8,214 nt of DNA from assembly GCA_024279745.1 (NCBI GenBank), contig JAJRRE010000112.1:1-8214 (forward strand), in the 5' to 3' direction. Shown here piece after piece: positions 1-6,178 of this stretch. A program made the position numbers and the translations under genes. Source of the DNA: Alphaproteobacteria bacterium. Its GTDB lineage: Bacteria; Pseudomonadota; Alphaproteobacteria; Rhizobiales; Hyphomicrobiaceae. How positions within the stretch are numbered: position 1 is the stretch's first letter; each line of letters starts with the position of its first letter. A model generated the notes under the pieces. It saw only the letters and a program-made list of their open reading frames with translations. It did no database searches and was not told the origin of the DNA.

Positions 1-438
1 ATCGACACTGCCCACTCTATCGTGAGTCGCGGATGATTCGATTCGTTCTTCCACGATGTCCACAGCGATCCCGGTCTGGCGGCACACTTCTTTCATAAAA
101 GCGCATTTTCTGCGGTCACTTTCGATCAAGGTCACGCCGCCTTGGCCGTGCTGCGCCCGCAAAATTGCAATCACCAGACCTGGAAACCCGGCGCCTGATC
201 CGATATCCAGCCATGTCCGCGCCTCCGGAGCCAGATCAAACAGCTGCGCGGAATCCGCAATATGACGATCCCACAGGTTATCAATTGTGCTCCTGGCCAC
301 CAGATTAACCGCCTTTTGCCATTGCGGCAGCAGGGCGGCATAAGTTTTCAGGCGCTCCAGTGTTTCACGTGAAACAGGAAACTGAGCGGCAAAGTCTTCA
401 GGACCCTTTATGGCCAAAGTCCGCGCTGTATCCGGCAT
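1..438 (-). CDS. rsmG: 16S rRNA (guanine-N7) methyltransferase RsmG, partial (3' end beyond window)
   Basis: RsmG (GidB) uses S-adenosylmethionine to methylate N7 of a guanine in the 530 loop of 16S rRNA (G527 in E. coli numbering). Reading the minus strand from 438 gives 146 open codons to the window edge with no stop, so the C-terminal part is missing; the family is usually about 205-215 residues. Visible family marks are VSRETLERL (residues 22-30), the segment around LWDRHIADSAQL (55-66), the SAM-binding motif I LDIGSGAGFPG (77-87) and the following LIESDRRKCAFMKEV (104-118). I prefer ATG 438 because GAAGG lies 8 nt upstream of it. An in-frame ATG at 453 adds five residues but has no spaced ribosome binding site. 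It follows mnmG after about 165 nt on the same strand, the usual mnmG-rsmG-parA-parB order of alphaproteobacteria. A perfect parS site is embedded in codons 21-26. The family call is secure; the start is less so. Confidence 0.95.
   Translation of the reverse strand, partial: MPDTARTLAIKGPEDFAAQFPVSRETLERLKTYAALLPQWQKAVNLVARSTIDNLWDRHIADSAQLFDLAPEARTWLDIGSGAGFPGLVIAILRAQHGQGGVTLIESDRRKCAFMKEVCRQTGIAVDIVEERIESSATHDRVGSVD
361..376. other. parS: parS centromere site 1 (inside rsmG)
   Basis: This is a perfect 16-bp palindrome, TGTTTCACGTGAAACA, identical to the conserved ParB-binding centromere consensus of bacterial chromosomes. It lies wholly within the rsmG coding region. On the minus strand, positions 375 to 361 read as codons GTT TCA CGT GAA ACA, giving VSRET. 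The flanking bases (360 and 377) do not extend the palindrome. Its position next to the expected parAB location supports a role in ParB loading. Confidence 0.93.
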
Positions 439-453
439 GGGGGAGACCTTCAT

Positions 454-604
454 CCTAATGTCCGCATTAATGGCGATGCACCGAGCCAGCTGAACTGGCA
501 GTGTCCGCAATCTTAGAGACAGTCCAGAGCCAAGCAAGCAGCCAAAATGGGGCCTGTTCTCAGCTGCTCGCCCTGACGTAATCCAGCTTTACGGCTGCGC
601 ATTA
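454..604. other. mnmG-rsmG intergenic spacer
   Basis: This is a short gap between the mnmG stop and rsmG. It holds a small inverted repeat, GCCAG (485-489) with CTGGC (495-499), around a 5-nt loop, with no T-run on either side. That is too weak to call a terminator. I see no convincing promoter. Read-through from mnmG into rsmG seems likely. Confidence 0.5.
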
Positions 605-2500
605 TCACGCCGTGCCGGTTTTACGCCCAGCCTTTGATCGCAGCTTCTTCAAATTCGCATGAAGCAAAAGCAACGCCGCCGGCGTCATGCCGTCAATACG
701 CGAAGCCTGACCCAATGAGGCCGGTCGATGTTTGGCCAGCTTCTGGCGGATCTCATTGGACAGGCTGGCAACTGTATCATAGTCAAAATCGCCCGGAATA
801 GTAATCGCCTCATCTTTTTTAAAGGCCGCCACATCCGCATCCTGCCGCTGCAGATAAACCGCATATCGCGCGTCAACGGCGAGCTGTCGCAAAATCGGCT
901 GCCTGATGTCGCCAAGCTGCGGCCAAATACCCACCAATTGCGTCACAGTAATATCGGGATATCCAAGCAAATCATAAGCGCTGCGCCGCTTGCCGTCCTT
1001 GTTGATCTTCAATCCATGCCTGGCAGCCTCATTGGGTGATAGTCCCAAAGCGCGGAGGCATGTTTCGCCATCCGCCAGAGCGCGGGATTTGTCCGCGAAG
1101 GCCGCCGCACGGTCATTTGCGATACAGCCAAGCCGTAACCCCAGGGGTGTGAGCCGTTGATCGGCATTATCGGCGCGCAGCCGTAAGCGATATTCAGCGC
1201 GCGAAGTGAACATGCGGTAGGGCTCCAGAACCCCGCGCGTCGTCAGATCATCGATCATGACGCCAAGATATCCATCGGCTCGCGATACAACAAAATCACG
1301 CGCCCCCCCTGAAACAGCGAGCGCCGCATTGAGCCCAGCGGCCAGGCCCTGCGCTGCGGCTTCTTCATAGCCCGTCGTGCCGTTGATCTGTCCAGCCAGA
1401 TAGAGACGGGACAGACATTTGACTTCCAGTGTCGGCAACAAGCCGCGCGGATCGACATAATCATATTCAATGGCATATCCGGCTTGGGTGATCCGCGCAT
1501 TTTCCAGTCCGGGAATGGTGCGCAGGAAGTCCTCTTGAACCTCCTGCGGCAAGGACGTTGAAATGCCATTGGGATAGACCGTGTCGTCGTCCAGTCCTTC
1601 GGGTTCAAGAAAGATCTGATGGCCATCACGATCAGCAAAGCGCACGACCTTATCTTCAATGGAGGGACAATAGCGCGGTCCGACACCTTCAATCTGGCCA
1701 GAATAAATCGGCGCCCGGTCGAGATTGGCCTTGATGATATCATGGGTCGCGGCTGTCGTCGTAGTAATATGACAATCAATCTGCCGGGTTGTGATCTTGT
1801 CGCTCATGAAGGAAAACGGTACAGGCGTGTCATCACCGGGCTGGCGCTGCAGGTTGGCCCAGTCGATCGTGCGGCCATCAAGCCGCGGCGGCGTGCCGGT
1901 TTTCAGCCGTCCCATCTCCAGGCCAAGGGCATAAAGCCGTTCCGACAGTTTCAAGGCTGGCGCATCGCCAACCCGGCCAGCTGGGATTTTGGTCTCGCCG
2001 CGATGGATGAGCCCATTGAGAAAGGTTCCTGTGGTCAGGACAACGGCGCCGCATGGAAATTCTCGGCCATCAGCGGCACGCAAGCCGACCACGACCCCGC
2101 CGCGAACAATCAGATCTTCAACGGCGGCCTCTATCACATCGAGATTATCAATCTGCGCAATAGCGGCCTGCATGGCCTGGCGATAAAGCTTGCGGTCTGC
2201 CTGAGCGCGTGGCCCGTGAACCGCCGGTCCTTTTGAACGATTGAGCAGCCGAAACTGAATTCCCGCCGCGTCAGCGACTTTCGCCATCAGGCCATCGAGG
2301 GCATCGACTTCGCGCACCAGATGTCCTTTACCCAAACCGCCAATCGCCGGATTACAGGACATCTCGCCAATGGTGCTGGCCTTGTGCGTAAGCAGCCCGG
2401 TTTTGGCGCCAAGACGCGCTGAAGCCGCTGCTGCCTCGGTACCTGCATGGCCGCCGCCGACAACGATCACATCATATATGGCTTGAGCTTCCTGTTTCAT
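605..2500 (-). CDS. mnmG: tRNA uridine-5-carboxymethylaminomethyl modification enzyme MnmG (GidA)
   Basis: MnmG is the FAD-dependent partner of MnmE. Together they install the (carboxymethyl)aminomethyl group on C5 of the wobble uridine of certain tRNAs, using methylene-tetrahydrofolate. The 631-residue protein is full length for the long MnmG class. Near the N terminus is the FAD-binding GGGHAG (residues 15-20) after a hydrophobic beta strand. Next come the conserved CNPAIGG with its cysteine (49-55) and the signature GPAVHGPRAQADR (91-103). TGTPPR (201-206) and YCPSIEDK (277-284) follow, then GYAIEYDYVDPRGL (341-354), the second signature around GYEEAAAQG (377-385), and the C-terminal helical tRNA/MnmE-binding domain from about 431. 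ATG 2500 has AAGG a few bases upstream. A TATAAT hexamer lies at 2515-2520 on the minus strand but has no good -35 box. The gene sits 282 nt downstream of mnmE, its functional partner. Confidence 0.98.
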   Translation of the reverse strand: MKQEAQAIYDVIVVGGGHAGTEAAAASARLGAKTGLLTHKASTIGEMSCNPAIGGLGKGHLVREVDALDGLMAKVADAAGIQFRLLNRSKGPAVHGPRAQADRKLYRQAMQAAIAQIDNLDVIEAAVEDLIVRGGVVVGLRAADGREFPCGAVVLTTGTFLNGLIHRGETKIPAGRVGDAPALKLSERLYALGLEMGRLKTGTPPRLDGRTIDWANLQRQPGDDTPVPFSFMSDKITTRQIDCHITTTTAATHDIIKANLDRAPIYSGQIEGVGPRYCPSIEDKVVRFADRDGHQIFLEPEGLDDDTVYPNGISTSLPQEVQEDFLRTIPGLENARITQAGYAIEYDYVDPRGLLPTLEVKCLSRLYLAGQINGTTGYEEAAAQGLAAGLNAALAVSGGARDFVVSRADGYLGVMIDDLTTRGVLEPYRMFTSRAEYRLRLRADNADQRLTPLGLRLGCIANDRAAAFADKSRALADGETCLRALGLSPNEAARHGLKINKDGKRRSAYDLLGYPDITVTQLVGIWPQLGDIRQPILRQLAVDARYAVYLQRQDADVAAFKKDEAITIPGDFDYDTVASLSNEIRQKLAKHRPASLGQASRIDGMTPAALLLLHANLKKLRSKAGRKTGTA

Positions 2501-2600
2501 TCCAGCCTTACAGCATTATAAGCCAATTCTGGCAAGGTTTACGCGGGATGTATGGCGCAATCTGTCAGCTGGAGACCGCCGGATATCGTTACTGGCCATT

Positions 2601-2650
2601 GTCCTGGTATCAGGACACTCGTTTGAACTGGTACAATCATGTGTCCTGAT
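2601..2650. repeat. overlapping inverted repeats (two alternative stem-loops)
   Basis: GTCCTG (2601-2606) and CAGGAC (2611-2616) form a perfect 6-bp stem with a 4-nt loop. The same right arm, extended to ATCAGGACAC (2609-2618), pairs perfectly over 10 bp with GTGTCCTGAT (2641-2650) across a 22-nt loop. The two structures compete for 2611-2616. They lie in the 5' region upstream of mnmG. The layout resembles an attenuator or a protein-binding repeat, but there is no poly-T tract, so the function is open. Confidence 0.6.
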
Positions 2651-2696
2651 GTTGGGAGGTCCCGCATGGGCCGATTGCCGGGCTGCTCCGCCAATC

Positions 2697-2712
2697 TGTT
2701 TCACGTGAAACA
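2697..2712. other. parS: parS centromere site 2 (intergenic mnmE-mnmG)
   Basis: This is a second perfect 16-bp TGTTTCACGTGAAACA, the only copy lying clear of coding sequence. Flanking bases 2696 and 2713 do not pair, so the palindrome is exactly the ParB consensus length. It is 2336 bp from site 1 and about 1.7 kb from site 3. Confidence 0.93.
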
Positions 2713-2782
2713 ACTCTCGGCTTTCCAGTCGCCGGTCAAGTACCCCGATAGGCAAACTTAACATCCGCGCGCCGTTAAACGG

Positions 2783-4357
2783 CTATTTGCCAATACAAAA
2801 GCTGCTGAAGATTTTACCAAGTACGTCTTCGACATCCACATGACCGGTAATCCGGCCCAGCGCCAGGGCCGCTTGCCGCAACTCTTCGGCGCGCAGCTCA
2901 GGATCAGCCGTTGAGCCATCCAGATAGATGCCCAGCCATTTCAGAGATTGTTCGAGATTCTGCCGATGCCGGATCTGGGTCAATGCCGGCCCTGCCTGAT
3001 TGGCAAGTCGATCAGCGGCAAAGTCGGCAATCTGCTGGGTGAGTTCTAATAATCCCGCCCCGGAGACAACTGAGATCACGGCGCCGTCGTTCAGGATATT
3101 ACTGCGACTACTACCGGATCCGTCCTGCCGCGTGGATTTCCGCTTATCGATCTCACGGGGTCTGCTTAAAGCATCTGGGCCCGATTCTGCAGAACCACCA
3201 ACCTGATCAAGCAGATCAGCTTTGGTGCCAACAATAAGAAGCGCAGCGCTAGCCCTGCCACCAGCATCAATTGTGAAACCCTCCGGCGGCACAATCGGTG
3301 GCTCATTCAGATCATTCAGCCACAGCACCAGATCGGCGGTGCGAGCGCGCGCCTTTGATCGTTCAATCCCGATACTTTCGATCTCTTCAATGGCTGCTGC
3401 GGCGTCCCTGATCCCGGCGGTATCGGAGATGACAATTGGTAAGCCCTTTAGATCGAGCCGCACTTCAATGACATCGCGCGTGGTTCCTGCCTGGCCTGAG
3501 ACAATTGCCACATCGCGGCGCGCCAGAGCATTAAGCAGACTGGATTTACCCGCATTCGGCGGTCCAGCCAGTACCACCTGAAAGCCATCACGCAGGATTT
3601 CGCCGCGATTGGCGTCATTCAGATGGGATATGAGAGCCTCGCGTAATGCGGACACTCCTTGCCGGGTACTATCAGCCGCTTGCTCGGCAACGTCCTGCTC
3701 ATCGGAGAAGTCTATGCCAGCCTCTTGCAATGCCAGACACTGTATAATGTCCTGTCGCCAGCGCTCATAAAGGCGATGAAGGGCACCGTCAGCCTGATTC
3801 ACCGCTTGCCGCCGTTGTACTTCGGTTTCCGCATCGATCAGATCGGCCAGGCCTTCGGCCTGCGTCAGATCCAGCTTTCCATTGGCAAAAGCTCGGCGGG
3901 CAAATTCCCCTGGCTCGGCCGGCCGGCAACCGGGTATCAGTGCCAAAGCGTCAAAAAGGGCGGCCAAAACCGCCTTACCGCCATGGACGTGAAATTCAGC
4001 GCTAGCTTCACCGGTAAAACTGCGCGGCGCGGGAAACCAAAGCACTAGAGCGCGGTCAATCAGTTCGCCGGTTAGCCAATTTGGATCAACATCCAATTTC
4101 TTGCTGGAATTTCGCGGCGAAATAACAGCAGAAGCCGCTGATTTAGCCATCGGAGATAATGAGCCCTGGGTCCGCATAGGCGCAGGTCGGCGCAGATCTC
4201 GTAACGCCGCCGTCCTGGCTTTGGGAAGATGGCCGGCAATTGTCTGTAAGGCCAATCCAGCCTGCTCACCCGACACACGCACCACCGCCACGCCGGCTTT
4301 TCCCGGCGCGGACGACAAGGCATAAATTGTATCGGTCGTTCGGTCTGATCTGGTCAT
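2783..4357 (-). CDS. mnmE: tRNA modification GTPase MnmE (TrmE)
   Basis: MnmE is the GTPase partner of MnmG in wobble-uridine modification; it binds a folate derivative and dimerises through its G domain. From ATG 4357 it has 524 residues, longer than the usual 440-460. The N terminus, DTIYALSSAPGKAGVAVVRVSG-like, follows only a few residues after this start, as in other MnmE proteins. The G domain shows the P-loop GPPNAGKS (residues 265-272), GTTRD (291-295), DTAG (312-315) and TKAD (378-381, replacing the common NKxD). The protein ends in FCIGK with the invariant cysteine. Extra length comes from two insertions, about residues 58-96 in the N-terminal domain and about 386-424 after TKAD. The motif normally FTGED reads FTGEA. 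An in-frame ATG at 4417 would add 20 residues starting MFHVKR, but those codons are the parS palindrome, so I prefer 4357, although neither start has a clear ribosome binding site. It lies downstream of rho. Confidence 0.96.
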   Translation of the reverse strand: MTRSDRTTDTIYALSSAPGKAGVAVVRVSGEQAGLALQTIAGHLPKARTAALRDLRRPAPMRTQGSLSPMAKSAASAVISPRNSSKKLDVDPNWLTGELIDRALVLWFPAPRSFTGEASAEFHVHGGKAVLAALFDALALIPGCRPAEPGEFARRAFANGKLDLTQAEGLADLIDAETEVQRRQAVNQADGALHRLYERWRQDIIQCLALQEAGIDFSDEQDVAEQAADSTRQGVSALREALISHLNDANRGEILRDGFQVVLAGPPNAGKSSLLNALARRDVAIVSGQAGTTRDVIEVRLDLKGLPIVISDTAGIRDAAAAIEEIESIGIERSKARARTADLVLWLNDLNEPPIVPPEGFTIDAGGRASAALLIVGTKADLLDQVGGSAESGPDALSRPREIDKRKSTRQDGSGSSRSNILNDGAVISVVSGAGLLELTQQIADFAADRLANQAGPALTQIRHRQNLEQSLKWLGIYLDGSTADPELRAEELRQAALALGRITGHVDVEDVLGKIFSSFCIGK

Positions 4358-4384
4358 GAACGGCAAACAAACATCGAATAGTCC

Positions 4385-4425
4385 AAAAACACAAGCCGGA
4401 CGTTTCACGTGAAACATCCGGCTTG
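4385..4425 (-). terminator. putative intrinsic terminator of rho, built around parS
   Basis: The arms CAAGCCGGA (4392-4400) and TCCGGCTTG (4417-4425) flank parS symmetrically. They form a 34-bp palindrome with a single mismatched pair (4401/4416). Read as minus-strand RNA it gives a 9-bp GC-rich stem plus the parS stem, and two bases after the stem come five U residues (4389 to 4385). It lies about 105 nt past the rho stop codon. Sequence form supports an intrinsic terminator, but mnmE begins only about 28 nt further on, so read-through or another promoter would be needed. The arms could instead simply be part of an extended ParB site. Confidence 0.45.
4401..4416. other. parS: parS centromere site 3 (rho-mnmE junction)
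   Basis: The 14-bp core GTTTCACGTGAAAC (4402-4415) is perfect; the 16-mer has one outer deviation (C at 4401). The core is centred exactly in a longer palindrome. Read on the minus strand from 4417, it spells ATG TTT CAC GTG AAA CG, which creates a start-like frame (MFHVKR) in phase with mnmE. Confidence 0.9.
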
Positions 4426-4530
4426 CTGGAATTTTTAAATTGGCTGGCTAAATGAACTTTTGGTTCTGGATTACATGATCCTGAAGTATGTGGTCCTGAA
4501 CCAGGCGGTACATGACCGGGTGTTCCCAGA
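4426..4530. other. rho 3' flank
   Basis: The spacer after the rho stop contains two direct copies of TCCTGAA (4479-4485 and 4494-4500, 15 bp apart). It also has a distant inverted pair, TGGTTC (4461-4466) with GAACCA (4498-4503), and a short CGGT/ACCG repeat (4506-4518). I see no gene or convincing promoter. Confidence 0.4.
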
Positions 4531-5922
4531 TTAAGTGTTCATTGAATCGAAGAACTCGCCATTGGTTTTGGTGGATTTCAGCTTGTCGATCAGGAATTCG
4601 ATCGCATCCATAGTACCCATTGGATTGAGAATTCGGCGCAGCACATACATTTTCTTCAGCTGATCTGGCGTTACCAGCAGCTCTTCCTTGCGGGTGCCGG
4701 ATTTGGCGATATCAATGCCAGGGAAAATGCGCTTATCGGAAACTTTGCGATCCAGCACGATTTCCGAGTTACCCGTTCCCTTGAATTCTTCAAAAATCAC
4801 TTCATCCATACGCGAGCCGGTATCGATCAGCGCTGTTGCAATAATCGTAAGCGATCCGCCTTCTTCGATATTACGTGCGGCACCGAAGAAACGTTTGGGG
4901 CGCTGCAGAGCATTGGAATCAACGCCGCCGGTTAGCACTTTGCCCGACGATGGCACCACAGTATTATAGGCGCGGCCCAGTCTGGTGATAGAATCGAGCA
5001 AGATCACCACATCGCGCTTGTGTTCGACCAGGCGCTTGGCCTTTTCGATCACCATTTCAGAAACCTGAACATGGCGCGATGGAGGCTCATCAAAGGTCGA
5101 GGCGATGACCTCGCCTTTTACCGAGCGTTGCATATCGGTTACTTCTTCCGGGCGCTCATCGATCAGCAATACAATCACAAAACATTCGGGATGATTGGCT
5201 GAGATTGAGTGAGCCATATTTTGCAACAGCACGGTTTTACCGGTGCGCGGCTGGGCGACGATCAGACCGCGCTGGCCTTTGCCCATTGGCGCAACGATAT
5301 CAATAACCCGCGCTGAAATATCCTTGACGGTCGGATCTTCAATTTCCATCTTTAGCCAGTCGGTCGGATAAAGCGGCGTCAGATTATCGAAATGCACCTT
5401 GTGGCGCTGTGCGTCCGGGTCTTCAAAATTGAGCTTGTTGACCTTCAGCAGGGCAAAATAACGCTCGCCCTCTTTCGGGCTACGAATTTCGCCTTCGACC
5501 GTATCACCAGTACGTAGTCCAAACCGTCTTATCTGGCTGGGACTGACATAGATGTCATCAGGGCCGGGTAGATAATTCGCATCCGGCGAGCGCAAAAACC
5601 CAAATCCGTCCTGCAATACTTCAACCACGCCAATGCCAGTAATATCGACGTCAACATCGGCAAGCATTTTCAAGATCGCAAACATCAATTCTTGTTTGCG
5701 CAAAGCGCTGGCATTTTTCACGCCAACCAATTCGGCAAAATCCAGTAATTCGGTCGCGGATTTTTGTTTCAGCTCAGACAGCTTGACAACATCACCGATT
5801 GAATCGGGCTTTTTCGGCGCCTCTTCATTGTCGGTCTCGTTTTCCAGCTCCAAGTCTTCAGCGGTATCGAGGTCAGAATCAATTTCAGAAATGTTTGTGG
5901 GATCGGTAGAGTCGGTGCTCAT
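4531..5922 (-). CDS. rho: transcription termination factor Rho
   Basis: Rho is the hexameric RNA-dependent ATPase and helicase that ends transcription at untranslated C-rich RNA. The 463-residue product has all parts. A Rho N-terminal helical domain covers about 47-90. The cold-shock-like primary RNA site (about 96-165) contains GFGFLRSP and DDIYVSPSQIRRFGLRTGD. The RecA-type ATPase has Walker A QPRTGKT (224-230), the catalytic-glutamate segment DERPEEV (255-261) and Walker B VVILLD (305-310), followed by SITRLGRAYN. The R-loop region is GTGNSEIVLDRKVSDKRIFPGID (about 382-404). Residues 1-45 are an acidic, Ser/Thr/Asp/Glu-rich extension absent from E. coli Rho (419 aa). ATG 5922 has GGAGA (5928-5932) 5 nt upstream, a good ribosome binding site. 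It is separated from hemJ by 256 nt, so it probably has its own promoter. It may end at the parS-containing hairpin near 4400. Confidence 0.99.
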   Translation of the reverse strand: MSTDSTDPTNISEIDSDLDTAEDLELENETDNEEAPKKPDSIGDVVKLSELKQKSATELLDFAELVGVKNASALRKQELMFAILKMLADVDVDITGIGVVEVLQDGFGFLRSPDANYLPGPDDIYVSPSQIRRFGLRTGDTVEGEIRSPKEGERYFALLKVNKLNFEDPDAQRHKVHFDNLTPLYPTDWLKMEIEDPTVKDISARVIDIVAPMGKGQRGLIVAQPRTGKTVLLQNMAHSISANHPECFVIVLLIDERPEEVTDMQRSVKGEVIASTFDEPPSRHVQVSEMVIEKAKRLVEHKRDVVILLDSITRLGRAYNTVVPSSGKVLTGGVDSNALQRPKRFFGAARNIEEGGSLTIIATALIDTGSRMDEVIFEEFKGTGNSEIVLDRKVSDKRIFPGIDIAKSGTRKEELLVTPDQLKKMYVLRRILNPMGTMDAIEFLIDKLKSTKTNGEFFDSMNT

Positions 5923-6093
5923 TAAGGTCTCCGAGCATTATTTGAAAATGGGTTTGCGGGTGGTTTCGCTCTGATCACGAACAGGTCGAAAGCCGATTAA
6001 GGAGGGGATCGAAATAGCTACAAGCCATCGCCGTGACAGAGCAAAGCTGCCGGGTGAATCAAGCATGTGATTTGAGGTGATTGGGCGATAAAT

Positions 6094-6116
6094 GTTGATC
6101 AATTGTGCGGATCAAC
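6094..6116. repeat. inverted repeat in rho leader (GTTGATC-N9-GATCAAC)
   Basis: GTTGATC (6094-6100) and GATCAAC (6110-6116) are perfect inverted copies around 9 nt. The left arm also overlaps the palindrome TTGATCAA (6095-6102). The 16-bp centre-to-centre spacing would suit a dimeric regulator. In RNA it forms a modest hairpin without a U-run. Its position upstream of rho suggests a regulatory role, but this is inference. Confidence 0.45.
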
Positions 6117-6146
6117 GGTCCAGCGCAATCACAAAAGATAGCACTA

Positions 6147-6174
6147 CATTTACGCCGCTAATCGTTAATGTCAA
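6147..6174 (-). promoter_or_regulatory. candidate promoter for rho
   Basis: A perfect TTGACA -35 hexamer is present on the minus strand (6174 to 6169), starting 5 nt after the hemJ stop codon. At 16 nt spacing the -10 position holds only TAAATG, a poor match. The call rests mainly on the -35 box and on the large gap before rho. Confidence 0.25.
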
Positions 6175-6178
6175 GATA

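Larger units (their letters stand above)
2501..2782. other. mnmE-mnmG intergenic region with parS and alternative hairpins
   Basis: This 282-nt gap carries a perfect parS (2697-2712) and a set of mutually exclusive inverted repeats at 2601-2650. A GCCGTT-A-AACGGC palindrome (2771-2783) overlaps the mnmE stop codon region. An 82-codon minus-strand frame crosses the gap, but its sequence resembles nothing I know and its FHVKQ stretch is just parS read as codons, so I do not call a gene. No T-run follows the hairpins. Confidence 0.6.
5923..6178. other. hemJ-rho intergenic region / rho leader
   Basis: This is a 256-nt untranslated stretch upstream of rho. It contains a promoter-like TTGACA right after the hemJ stop, a perfect 7-bp inverted repeat at 6094-6116, and the rho ribosome binding site at 5928-5932. 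In several bacteria rho is autoregulated through a long leader, and this length fits such a model. I find no clear C-rich/G-poor rut tract or intrinsic terminator. A 17-codon minus-strand frame (5975-6028) lacks a ribosome binding site and is not called. Confidence 0.5.

Noticed and set aside
485..499. GCCAG/CTGGC hairpin after mnmG as a terminator
   Set aside because: Only a 5-bp stem and no T-run on either strand.
1619..2236. Long plus-strand frame opposite mnmG
   Set aside because: It is antisense to a strongly conserved MnmG coding region and shows no family motifs; a shadow of the real gene.
2515..2520. TATAAT hexamer just upstream of mnmG
   Set aside because: No acceptable -35 box at 16-18 nt, and a start there would leave almost no leader; noted only as a weak possibility.
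2516..2764. 82-codon minus-strand frame between mnmE and mnmG containing FHVKQ
   Set aside because: The FHVKQ stretch is parS read as codons, the rest crosses the hairpin repeats, and there is no recognisable domain or ribosome binding site.
5975..6028. 17-codon frame in the rho leader that might be a leader peptide
   Set aside because: No ribosome binding site, no run of regulatory codons, and no terminator partner.
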